This document shows, piece after piece, positions 31,643 through 39,958 of a stretch of 64,000 nucleotides of DNA (positions are counted from its first letter, which is position 1; the number at the start of each line of letters is the position of its first letter). This stretch comes from Desulfoluna limicola (GTDB taxonomy: Bacteria > Desulfobacterota > Desulfobacteria > Desulfobacterales > Desulfolunaceae). The position numbers and the translations under genes were made by a program. The stretch covers positions 4,549,501-4,613,500 of the forward strand of contig NZ_AP024488.1 of assembly GCF_021654575.1 (NCBI RefSeq). Reading direction: 5' to 3'. The notes under the pieces are model-generated. The model was not told the origin of the DNA and did no database searches. It was given only the letters and a program-made list of their open reading frames with translations.

Positions 31643-31859
31643 GCCTCCGGCGGGTCGCTTTTTGAAAAAAGCTCCGCAAAAACTTTCCGGTTGCCGCATC
31701 CTTTTCTCTCAGCCCCCGCAGGGGTTGAGAGAAAAGGATGCGGCATACTCATTAAACCAGAACCATATGGTCTGAACATCCATGAATATGGCGAACAGCC
31801 ATTAAGGCCTGTTTGTCAAACGTTTTAAAAGCTTGGCCCCCGGCAGGGCCGCCGGAGGC
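31643..31859. repeat. Extragenic palindromic element, composite C(+)...D(-)
   Basis: Module C (GTCGCTTTTTGAAAAAAGC) at left, inverse D at right. The interior holds a 52-bp near-palindrome (31693-31744) whose arms begin GCCGCATCC and end GGATGCGGC, while the copy at 28386 has GCCGCCTCC and GGAGGCGGC: both arms changed together. It fills the gap between the SDR and a cysteine-cluster gene, starting 10 bp past the latter's stop. Confidence 0.88.
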
Positions 31860-31869
31860 AAGGCTTTCA

Positions 31870-32586
31870 TCACGCCTGGCGCGCTCCAAAGAGGCGCTCG
31901 CGGATCCAGGCCATGGCGGCATCGAGGAGGGCGTCGTCATCTTTGACAACGGCGTCTTTGTTCTCGACCTCAATGGCGCCGCCTTCGACTTTGGCCCGGA
32001 AGCCGTCAAGGTCGTAGCAGGCCAGCTGGAAATCTGTGCGGTCGTCCCCTTCGAGGCGCCCGGGCATGACCTGCTGCTTGAGGCTGATGAGCTCGATCAT
32101 GCGATCGTTTCTTTCATTGTAGGGGGCCAGGCCCTGGTTTTCCACCCAGGCTTTCACAGTGCGACGTTCTCCGCCATTGAAGCCCTCACAGATGGGGTCT
32201 TCGATTACGGCAAAGTACTCGGTGATGGCGCCGTCTTCTCTGGAGCGAGCCAGGGCTCGCGCCAGGGGAAAGACACGACAGGATGCGGGGCGATCTTCAT
32301 AGACGGCGCAGCCCTTCTCTGTCACGAAGGGGCAGGCGTGGTTGTTTTTTGACAGGGTCTTAAAGGAGACCACGGGAAGCCCGGTGGTATCTCCGCTGTA
32401 TATATAGGTGTAGGTCTCCAGAAACTCACCGGTGGAGATCTTGAGAGCCCTGCTCAACCGGAGAATGTCATAGGGGTAGAGGAACTGATTGACATCGCAG
32501 CAGCACTGGTTGAAACACCCCTTGTCAGGCCCGCATGAAAATGTAAAAGATTCATTGATTCCAATGTATTGTGGTTCACCGCTCAT
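31870..32586 (-). CDS. YkgJ-type cysteine-cluster protein
   Basis: 238 aa. CGPDKGCFNQCCCDVNQFLYP near residue 18, then CPFVTEKGCAVYEDRPASCRVFP form the family cysteine pattern; similar in layout to the gene at 29514 (YPYDILRLSRALKIS against SPYDVLRLKQGLGIT). ATG 32586 follows GGAGGAATT. Probably metal- or Fe-S-binding; role unknown. Three such proteins in 4 kb suggest local duplication. Confidence 0.82.
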   Translation of the reverse strand: MSGEPQYIGINESFTFSCGPDKGCFNQCCCDVNQFLYPYDILRLSRALKISTGEFLETYTYIYSGDTTGLPVVSFKTLSKNNHACPFVTEKGCAVYEDRPASCRVFPLARALARSREDGAITEYFAVIEDPICEGFNGGERRTVKAWVENQGLAPYNERNDRMIELISLKQQVMPGRLEGDDRTDFQLACYDLDGFRAKVEGGAIEVENKDAVVKDDDALLDAAMAWIRERLFGARQA

Positions 32587-33162
32587 AATTCCTCCATCTG
32601 TAATCTTTCCTGCAAAAAACCGGGCCTTGCAGAGGCGCACACCACGTCCGTTGCTGGCACCTGCTGACAGAGGGGCACAAGAAAGCCCCCGGCTTATTGC
32701 AGACCGAAAGCCCCGCAAAAGGGGCGTTGTGATCCAATTCCCGCCATATGGTCGCGCAGGCCATGGGCAATGTCAAGGTGCGTCTACCTTGGCCACCACT
32801 CCCTGTATCACTTGAGCTGATGTGACCCGATTAACGACAATCAACGGTACCAAACACTGAACGACAATTCACTGATCGAAATCTTCAATAATATTGATTT
32901 ACTAGAACATCGTTCACGCTCACTTATGATAAATTCCTTTTAACAAACCAGCCCAAAGGCCCCAAAACCCCCGCTAAACTACTGCTTATTAAAGACGTTA
33001 CCTACGCAGGCCGATCCCCTTGAGGTTACATCTCTTACCATTGAAATTACAGCAGATACCTATATCTGGTATGAACCGGTACTCATATTTCAAGATATGG
33101 ATATACCCAAAAAACACAGTAGGTCCCTCTTTTTTTTGGGTATTTTCACTTTCAAAATATTG

Positions 33163-33191
33163 TTGACAAGGCATGGGGCCGGTGATACTTT
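33163..33191 (+). promoter_or_regulatory. Probable promoter of aprBA
   Basis: TTGACA (33163-33168), 17-bp spacer, TACTTT (33186-33191). The same perfect -35 and 17-bp spacing occur before sat and the porin gene. Confidence 0.6.
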
Positions 33192-33401
33192 GCATCTTGA
33201 TTTATATTATGGGAAGTAGGATTGATAGAAAATATCACCTATTTATATAAAGCAAACCGAGAAAAACATTATGTGCCTGTGGGGAGGACGAACTCTGCAG
33301 ACAGATAATTTTTTATTTATCGTAGCCAGAAGTTGTAACGCTTCGGGCCACAGATGTCAGTGGTGGTGTATCCACTCTGGATCATCGCCAAAAGTTAACG
33401 A

Positions 33402-33425
33402 GGCATTGAACAGGTGATCAATGCC
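33402..33425 (+). promoter_or_regulatory. Leader hairpin in front of aprB
   Basis: GGCATTGA-ACAGGTGA-TCAATGCC: 8-bp perfect stem ending 6 nt before GGGAGG, the aprB ribosome-binding site. It may protect the mRNA or modulate translation. Confidence 0.45.
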
Positions 33426-33445
33426 CAATCAGGGAGGTATAGCAA

Positions 33446-33883
33446 ATGCCAAGCTATGTAATCACTGAAAAATGTGACGGTTGCAAGGGCGGGGAGAAGA
33501 CAGCATGTATGTACATCTGCCCCAACGACCTGATGGTCCTGGACCCCACCGCCATGAAGGCGTACAACCAGGAGCCTGATCAGTGCTGGGAATGTTTTTC
33601 CTGCGTAAAAATCTGCCCCTCACAGGCAATTGAAGTTCGTGGTTACTCCGACTTCGTGCCCATGGGATCCAGCATCATGCCCATGATGGGCACCGAGGAC
33701 ATCATGTGGACCTGTAAGTTCCGCAACGGCGTCGTCAAGCGTTTCAAGTTCCCCATCCGAACCACCTCCGAAGGTTCCGCCAACGCCTATGAAGGTTCCA
33801 AAGGCAAAGACCTCAGCTCCAACCTGCTCTTCACCGAGGAAGCAGACGGCAAGACCCTTGCACAGCCCATCGAGCTTGCATAG
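33446..33883 (+). CDS. aprB: Adenylylsulfate reductase beta subunit
   Basis: 145 aa. Two [4Fe-4S] clusters are ligated by Cys10, Cys13, Cys21, Cys25 and Cys47, Cys50, Cys53, Cys57 (CWECFSCVKICPS). The C-terminal half wraps round AprA. It passes electrons to the FAD of AprA for reduction of APS to sulfite and AMP in the cytoplasm. ATG 33446 follows GGGAGG. aprA begins 69 bp on; order aprBA is the standard one in sulfate reducers. Confidence 0.98.
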   Translation: MPSYVITEKCDGCKGGEKTACMYICPNDLMVLDPTAMKAYNQEPDQCWECFSCVKICPSQAIEVRGYSDFVPMGSSIMPMMGTEDIMWTCKFRNGVVKRFKFPIRTTSEGSANAYEGSKGKDLSSNLLFTEEADGKTLAQPIELA

Positions 33884-33952
33884 GTTTTTGGTCAACATTT
33901 AGGCGTATCTGAAATTACGAAACAAAAAATTTCTTTTTAGGAGGAAATATCA

Positions 33953-35932
33953 ATGGCATTACCTAACAAGCCTTTGGGAGAACTGAAAGCTGTTCGCGAC
34001 CCTGAAGTCGTCGAAATGGAAGTTGACATCCTCATCGTTGGTGGCGGTATGGCTGCCTGCGGTACCGCTTTCGAAGTAAAGAAGTGGGCCAGCGATGACA
34101 CCAAAATCCTTCTCGTTGACAAGGCGTCCATGGAGCGTTCCGGTGCTGTAGCCCAGGGCCTCTCCGCAATCAACGCCTACATCGGTGAGAACACTTGCGA
34201 TGATTACACCCGCATGGTTCGTAACGACCTCATGGGCCTCATCCGTGAAGACCTCTCCTTTGACGTAGGCCGTCACGTTGACGACTCCGTTCACCTCTTC
34301 GAAGAGTGGGGCCTTCCCATGTGGAAGAAGTCCGCTGACGGAAAGTCCATGGACGGCAAGAAAGGCCTCAAGATGGGCCTTCTTAAGGATGGCGCCACGC
34401 CCGTACGTACCGGCAAGTGGCAGATCATGATCAACGGTGAATCCTACAAGCGTATCGTTGCTGAAGCCGCCAAAAAGGCCCTCGGTGACGAGAACATCCT
34501 TGAGCGCGTTTTCATCGTTGAGCTCCTCAACGACAAGAACGATCCCTCAAAGATCGCTGGTGCCGTTGGTTTCTCCACACGTGAGAACAAGGTCTACATC
34601 ATCAAGGCCCAGACCATGATGGTTGCCTGCGGTGGCGCGGTTAACATTTACCAGCCCCGTTCAATCGGTGAAGGCAAGGGTCGTGCATGGTACCCCGTAT
34701 GGAACGCAGGTTCCACTTACACCATGTGCCTCCGCGCTGGCGCTGAGCTCTCCATGATGGAAAACCGTTTCACCCCCGCCCGTTTCAAAGATGGTTACGG
34801 TCCTGTTGGTGCATGGTTCCTCCTCTTCAAAGCTCACCTCGAGAACGGCATCGGCGAAAACTACGCCGCTACCGATCGTTCCAAAGAGGAGCTTGCAAAC
34901 TTCGCTCCTTACGGTACCGCAGCGATTACACCTACCTGTCTGCGTAACCACCTCATGCTCTTCGAGATGAAAGCCGGTCGTGGTCCCATCATCATGAAGA
35001 CCACCAATGCTCTCCAGAAGCTCGGCGAGACCATGGACAAGAAAGAGCTCAAGCACCTCGAGTCCGAGGCGTGGGAAGACTTCCTTGACATGACTTGTGG
35101 TCAGGCAAACCTCTGGTGCGCCACCAACACAGAGCCCGAGAAAAAAGACTCCGAGATCATGCCCACCGAACCCTACCTCCTCGGTTCGCACTCCGGTTGT
35201 TGCGGTCTCTGGTGCTCTGGTCCCAATGAGGACTGGGTTCCCGAGTCATACAAGTGGGGCGTTGGCGACAAGGTCTACAACCGTATGACCACAGTCCCCG
35301 GCCTCTTCACCGCTGGCGACGGCGTTGGCTGCTCCGGTCACAAGTTCTCCTCCGGTTCTCACTACGAAGGCCGTATTGCTGCCAAGGGCATGGTTCAGTA
35401 CATCACTGACAACCCCTTCAAGCCCGAGCTCGCCGAGACCAAAGAAGAGCTCGTTGACCTCGTGTGGAAGCCCGTTCGAGTTTACCTCGACAACTGCGAG
35501 TACACCACTGCTGCAGACATTAACCCCAACTACTGCAAGCCCGATGGCATGGCTCTTCGTCTTATGAAGGCCACCAACGAGTACGGCGGTGGTACTGCAA
35601 CTTACTACCAGACCAGCTCCAAGGCCCTCGATATCCTCATCGACGACCTGCTGCACATGATGCACGAAGACTGCGAGAAGCTTGCCGCTGGCGACCTTCA
35701 CGAACTCATGCGCTGCTGGGAGATCTACCACCGTATCTACACAGTAGAAGCCCACGTTCGTCACATCCGTTTCCGTAAGGAAACCCGTTTCCCTGGATTC
35801 TACTACCAGGCTGACCACCCCGGTCAGGACGACGAGAATTGGTTCTGCTTTGTTAACTCTACCTACGACCGTAAGACGAATGAGTGGTCATTGAAAAAAG
35901 AGCCTTACCACAGAATTATCCCCATGAAGTAA
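33953..35932 (+). CDS. aprA: Adenylylsulfate reductase alpha subunit
   Basis: 659 aa, full length. The FAD-binding motif ILIVGGGMAACGTAFE starts near residue 25, and the C-terminal segments (HVRHIRFRKETRFPGFYY) are typical. It is the catalytic flavoprotein reducing adenosine 5'-phosphosulfate to sulfite and AMP, the central step of dissimilatory sulfate reduction. ATG 33953 follows AGGAGG. Codon choice looks biased towards CGT, GGT, GTT and GCT, as expected for very high expression. A terminator lies 35 bp after the stop. Confidence 0.98.
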   Translation: MALPNKPLGELKAVRDPEVVEMEVDILIVGGGMAACGTAFEVKKWASDDTKILLVDKASMERSGAVAQGLSAINAYIGENTCDDYTRMVRNDLMGLIREDLSFDVGRHVDDSVHLFEEWGLPMWKKSADGKSMDGKKGLKMGLLKDGATPVRTGKWQIMINGESYKRIVAEAAKKALGDENILERVFIVELLNDKNDPSKIAGAVGFSTRENKVYIIKAQTMMVACGGAVNIYQPRSIGEGKGRAWYPVWNAGSTYTMCLRAGAELSMMENRFTPARFKDGYGPVGAWFLLFKAHLENGIGENYAATDRSKEELANFAPYGTAAITPTCLRNHLMLFEMKAGRGPIIMKTTNALQKLGETMDKKELKHLESEAWEDFLDMTCGQANLWCATNTEPEKKDSEIMPTEPYLLGSHSGCCGLWCSGPNEDWVPESYKWGVGDKVYNRMTTVPGLFTAGDGVGCSGHKFSSGSHYEGRIAAKGMVQYITDNPFKPELAETKEELVDLVWKPVRVYLDNCEYTTAADINPNYCKPDGMALRLMKATNEYGGGTATYYQTSSKALDILIDDLLHMMHEDCEKLAAGDLHELMRCWEIYHRIYTVEAHVRHIRFRKETRFPGFYYQADHPGQDDENWFCFVNSTYDRKTNEWSLKKEPYHRIIPMK

Positions 35933-35966
35933 TTCTAAGGGAACTGTGATGAAGTAGCTTAATTAA

Positions 35967-36005
35967 GCCTCCAGATGTCCCTTGCGATGTCTGGAGGCTT
36001 TTTTT
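35967..36005 (+). terminator. Intrinsic terminator after aprA
   Basis: GCCTCCAGA-n14-TCTGGAGGC followed by TTTTTTT. It separates aprBA from qmoABC. Confidence 0.9.
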
Positions 36006-36076
36006 AATGCTTATGACTCTTTCACGGGGCAGAAAAGTTTTTTGGTCGTAAACATTTTTTCCTAAGCCGAAATGTT

Positions 36077-36134
36077 GTGTCCAGATTTTTGCGGGCTTCG
36101 GCATCCACGCAGAAGCCCGACGGAATGTGGACAC
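36077..36134 (+). promoter_or_regulatory. Nested stem structure in the qmoA leader
   Basis: Outer stem GTGTCCA/TGGACAC (36077-36083 and 36128-36134) encloses an inner stem CGGGCTTC/GAAGCCCG (36092-36099 and 36112-36119). Another stem AACATTT/AAATGTT precedes it. They lie in the 321-bp gap between the apr terminator and qmoA; no good promoter was found there. Confidence 0.45.
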
Positions 36135-36253
36135 GCAATACAAGGCGACAAAGGAGAGATGCAAGCGGCGCCATCTTGAGCGAGTCCTGCAAAAAGAGTT
36201 GAAAAATACACGGTTTACGACAGTTTATAAACATTTATGCATGGAGGGATAGC

Positions 36254-37525
36254 ATGACAATCGATAAAGCAGCCCCTGCTAGTGCAAGCATTCTGGTCGT
36301 TGGCGGTGGGATCAGCGGACTGACCACCACCCTCGAAGCCGCGGAAACCGGCCACGAGGTCATCCTGGTTGAAAAGAATGCCTATCTTGGCGGACGTGTT
36401 CTCCAACTGAATCAGTACTTTCCTAAACTCTGTCCTCCCACCTGCGGCCTTGAGATCAACTTCCGCAGAATCAAGGACAACCCTGCCATTCATGTGCAGA
36501 CCATGACAGAAGTGGTTAAGGTCGAAGGCGCCCCCGGTAACTACGAGGTGACCCTGAAGACCCGCCCCCGCTTTGTCAACAACAACTGCACCGGTTGCGG
36601 CGCCTGCGGCGAGGCCTGTGAAGGCGAGATCGAGAACGAGCTCAACTTCGGCATGGACCGCACCAAGGCGGCTTACCTGCCGCACCCCATGGCCTTCCCC
36701 GCCAAGTACGTCATCAGCGAGTACATCAGCGCCGACGACAAGAAGAAGTGCGAAGAGGCGTGCAAGTATGCAGCCATCGACTTCTCCATGACCGAGACCA
36801 CCACCACCGTGAAGGTCGCCTCGGTTGTCTGGGCCACCGGCTGGAAGCCCTACGATGCCACCCGCATCGACAACCTAGGCTTCGGGCGTCACCAGAACAT
36901 CATCACCAACATGATGCTTGAGCGCATGGCCTCTTCCACCGGCCCCACCGAAGGCAAGATCGTTCGTCCCTCGGACAACGCCGCTCCCAAAAGCGTCGCC
37001 TTTGTTCAGTGTGCGGGTTCCAGGGATGAGAACCACCTTCCCTACTGCTCTTACATCTGCTGCATGGCTTCCCTGAAGCACGCCACCTACCTGCGCGCTC
37101 AGTACCCCGATGCAGAGATCACCATCTACTACATCGACCTCCGTGCTCCCGGTCAGCGCTACGAAAAATTCTACAACCAGCTCAAAGAAGACGAGAAGGT
37201 CTTCTTCGTTAAGGGCAAGGTTGCAGAGGTTTCCGAAGCCGACAACGGCAGCGTGACCGTGGTTGCTGAAAACGCCGTATCCGGTGAAAAAGTGCGCCAG
37301 ACTGCCGACCTCGTGGTGCTTGCCACCGGCATGGAGCCCAGCCTCGCTTCTGAGAAGCCCCAGGCAGATCTCACCTTCAACGACAGCGGTTTTATCAAAA
37401 ACGACTTTGATAAAGGCGGCATGTTCGGGTGCGGTTGCGCCAACAAGCCTGCCGACGTTGTGTCTTCCAACCAGAATGCTACAGGTATGGCCCTGAAAGC
37501 GATTCAAACCGTAGTAGGGAGGTAA
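36254..37525 (+). CDS. qmoA: Quinone-interacting membrane-bound oxidoreductase subunit QmoA
   Basis: 423 aa, HdrA-like flavoprotein. ILVVGGGISGLTTTLEAAE is the FAD-binding loop, KLCPPTCGLEINFRRI and CTGCGACGEACEGE carry cysteines, and CAGSRDENHLPYCSYICCMAS matches HdrA. With QmoB and QmoC it links membrane quinol oxidation to AprBA. ATG 36254 follows GGAGGGATAGC. First gene of qmoABC; qmoB starts 6 bp after its stop. Confidence 0.97.
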   Translation: MTIDKAAPASASILVVGGGISGLTTTLEAAETGHEVILVEKNAYLGGRVLQLNQYFPKLCPPTCGLEINFRRIKDNPAIHVQTMTEVVKVEGAPGNYEVTLKTRPRFVNNNCTGCGACGEACEGEIENELNFGMDRTKAAYLPHPMAFPAKYVISEYISADDKKKCEEACKYAAIDFSMTETTTTVKVASVVWATGWKPYDATRIDNLGFGRHQNIITNMMLERMASSTGPTEGKIVRPSDNAAPKSVAFVQCAGSRDENHLPYCSYICCMASLKHATYLRAQYPDAEITIYYIDLRAPGQRYEKFYNQLKEDEKVFFVKGKVAEVSEADNGSVTVVAENAVSGEKVRQTADLVVLATGMEPSLASEKPQADLTFNDSGFIKNDFDKGGMFGCGCANKPADVVSSNQNATGMALKAIQTVVGR

Positions 37526-37531
37526 ATAACC

Positions 37532-39856
37532 ATGGCTAAAAAATATGGTGTATATATCTGTACAGGTTGTGGAATCGGCGATGTCCTCGATATCGACAAC
37601 CTGGCTGAGGTGGCTGAAGACCTGGGCCACACCGTCAAGCGTCATGAGTGCCTCTGCGGCGACGCCGGCGTTTCTCTGCTTAACGGGGATGTGGCTGACG
37701 GCGTAAACACCCTCTCCATTCTTGGCTGCTCCCGCCGGGTTAACTACGACATCTTCAAATGGGACAACTGCCTGGTGGACCGCGCCAGCATTCGTGAGCA
37801 GGTGGTCTGGACCATGAGCCGCGAGAAGTACCCCGCCAAAGGTCCCGAGGATGACGACTACTTTGTGGACAACATCCAGCTGGCTGCCAACGACTACATG
37901 CGTATGAGCTTGGCACGCCTGGACAAAATCGAACTTCCCGAGCCCTTCAAGCTTGAGAATCAGAGCAACAAGATCCTCATCATCGGCGGCGGCATCACCG
38001 GCATGAACGCGGCCATCGACGCCGCCAAAACCGGTGCTGATGTCACCATCGTTGAAAAAGAGACCAAGCTCGGCGGCTGGGCTGCCAAAATGCGAAAGCA
38101 GATGCCCCAGGGCGAGCCCTACACCGAGCTGCTGCCCCCCGCGGCTGCAGACACCATCGCCAAGCTCGGCACCTTCTCCAACATCACTGTGAAGACCGGC
38201 ACCGTCGTTGCCCGTATCGCCGGACAGCCCGGTGACTTCACCGTGACCCTGAAGTCGCCCGGCGAGAAGATCCCCTTTGACGTGCCCTTCCCCCTTCCCG
38301 CAGAGATGAAGGTGGACGAGGCCGGCAATGAGCTGGACGCCGACGCCCTGGCCGCCAAGTACAAAGAGTACAACGAAGGCCGGGAAGACATCCTCACCCT
38401 GGACCCCAACGGCGAGCGATTCGGCGCCGTGGTTCTGGCTGCCGGATGGCGCCCTGCGGAGCTGACCGCCGAAGCGTACCCCCACCTCTCCATCGGCGAC
38501 CCCGACGTGATCACCAACGCCCAGTTCGAAGAGATGGCAGCTGCCGGTAAAGTTGTTCGTCCTTCCGACGGCAAAGAAGCCAAGAACGTGGTCTTCATCC
38601 AGAGCCCCGGCGCTGGCAGCGACCGCGACTTCGAGTATGCCGGGTCCGTGACCAGCCTCGTGGCTCTCAAGCAGGCCAAGTATGTCCGTGAAGATTACGA
38701 AGATGGCAAAGCATACATCTTCTATCAGCACATGCGTACCCCCGGTCTCACCGAAGAGTTCTACAAGAGCATGCAGCAGGACAACGGCGTGTTCATGACC
38801 AAGGGCGATGTGGCCTCCGTCACCAAGGACGCCAAGGGATTCACCGTTGAAGCCAACGGCACCCTCCTGGGCGACAACCTCAAGGTGAAGGCTGACCTCG
38901 TGGTTCTGGCCGCCGGCATGGTTCCCGCCACCGTCGACGATGCCATCATCAACCTCGCCTACCGTCAGGGTCCCGGGTTCCGTGACAACGACATCTTCGA
39001 CGGGTACGCAGACTCCAACTTCATCTGCTTCCCCTACGAGACACAGCGTACCGGCATCTACGCCGCAGGCGCCATCCGTCGTGCCCTGACCATGGAAGAG
39101 TCCATTGAAGATGCCACCGGTGCTGCCTTGAAGGCAATCCAGTGCCTCGAGTCTGTCAACCGCGGCGTGGCTGTTCACCCCCGAAGCGGCGACATGACCT
39201 TCCCGGACTTCTTCTTCCAGCGCTGTACCCAGTGCAAGCGTTGTACCGAAGAGTGCCCCTTCGGCGCCCTGGACGATGACGAGCGCGGCACTCCGAAGCC
39301 CAACCCCACCCGCTGCCGCCGTTGCGGTACCTGTATGGGTGCCTGCCCCGAGCGTATCATCGGGTTTGCAGACTACAACGTCGACTCCGTCGGTTCTCAG
39401 GTGAAGTCCATCTGGGTTCCCTCAGAAGACGATTACTATGAGCCCCCCATGCGTATCCTGGGCCTCATCTGCGAGAACGACGCCCTTCCGGCCCTCGACA
39501 TGGCGGCCATGAAGAAACTCGGCGTCAACGCCGAGGTCCGTTTCGTTCCCGTACGCTGCCTGGGTTCCGTCAACGTGGTCTGGATCAAGGACGCACTCTC
39601 CCAGGGTATGGACGGTGTCTTCCTCCTCGGTTGCAAGCACGGCGACGACTACCAGTGCCACTTCGTCAAAGGCTCCGAGCTTGCCGATATTCGTATGAAG
39701 AAGATCGGTGATGCCCTCGCCTCCCTCGCCCTTGAGGAAGAGCGTGTGGCTCAGTTCGAAGTCGCCATTGACGAAGCCGACAAACTGCCCGAAATCGTCA
39801 ACACCTTTGTTGACCAGGTGGTTGCCCTGGGTCCGAACCCCTTCAAGGGATTCTAA
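37532..39856 (+). CDS. qmoB: Quinone-interacting membrane-bound oxidoreductase subunit QmoB
   Basis: 774 aa. After an N-terminal cysteine-containing segment (YICTGCGIGDV) comes an HdrA-like flavin domain (ILIIGGGITGMNAAIDAAK near residue 150). Two [4Fe-4S] motifs follow, CTQCKRCTEECPFG and CRRCGTCMGACPE (about 565-610). The C-terminal region (PVRCLGSVNVVWIKDAL, LLGCKHGDDYQCHF) resembles the MvhD/FrhD electron-transfer subunit. It is a cytoplasmic fusion protein of the Qmo complex. ATG follows GGGAGG. Confidence 0.97.
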   Translation: MAKKYGVYICTGCGIGDVLDIDNLAEVAEDLGHTVKRHECLCGDAGVSLLNGDVADGVNTLSILGCSRRVNYDIFKWDNCLVDRASIREQVVWTMSREKYPAKGPEDDDYFVDNIQLAANDYMRMSLARLDKIELPEPFKLENQSNKILIIGGGITGMNAAIDAAKTGADVTIVEKETKLGGWAAKMRKQMPQGEPYTELLPPAAADTIAKLGTFSNITVKTGTVVARIAGQPGDFTVTLKSPGEKIPFDVPFPLPAEMKVDEAGNELDADALAAKYKEYNEGREDILTLDPNGERFGAVVLAAGWRPAELTAEAYPHLSIGDPDVITNAQFEEMAAAGKVVRPSDGKEAKNVVFIQSPGAGSDRDFEYAGSVTSLVALKQAKYVREDYEDGKAYIFYQHMRTPGLTEEFYKSMQQDNGVFMTKGDVASVTKDAKGFTVEANGTLLGDNLKVKADLVVLAAGMVPATVDDAIINLAYRQGPGFRDNDIFDGYADSNFICFPYETQRTGIYAAGAIRRALTMEESIEDATGAALKAIQCLESVNRGVAVHPRSGDMTFPDFFFQRCTQCKRCTEECPFGALDDDERGTPKPNPTRCRRCGTCMGACPERIIGFADYNVDSVGSQVKSIWVPSEDDYYEPPMRILGLICENDALPALDMAAMKKLGVNAEVRFVPVRCLGSVNVVWIKDALSQGMDGVFLLGCKHGDDYQCHFVKGSELADIRMKKIGDALASLALEEERVAQFEVAIDEADKLPEIVNTFVDQVVALGPNPFKGF

Positions 39857-39882
39857 GACCCGGCACTGTTGATGCAATGATC

Positions 39883-39914
39883 GGGGCCTCCTTCCGCAAG
39901 CGGAGGCAGGCCCC
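39883..39914 (+). promoter_or_regulatory. Intercistronic hairpin between qmoB and qmoC
   Basis: GGGGCCT(c)CTTCCGC-AA-GCGGAGG(c)AGGCCCC: a 14-bp stem with one mismatch and one wobble, 26 bp past the qmoB stop. No immediate T-run, so a processing or stabilising role for the qmoAB part is more likely than full termination. Confidence 0.6.
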
Positions 39915-39958
39915 TTCACGCAAGTTTTTAACGTAGAAAACGATGAGGAGGAATTCTC

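Larger units (their letters stand above)
32587..33445. other. Gene-free stretch upstream of aprBA
   Basis: 859 bp between divergent genes. It contains the probable aprBA promoter (33163-33191), a 250-nt leader and a hairpin just before the aprB ribosome-binding site. A 65-codon minus-strand frame at 32998-33195 overlaps the promoter and is not believed. No repeat element is present. Confidence 0.6.

Noticed and set aside
32998..33195. 65-codon minus-strand frame upstream of aprB
   Set aside because: Overlaps the likely aprBA promoter and has no support.
36875..39178. 767-codon minus-strand frame opposite qmoA/qmoB
   Set aside because: Shadow of strongly codon-biased genes; crosses two real genes.
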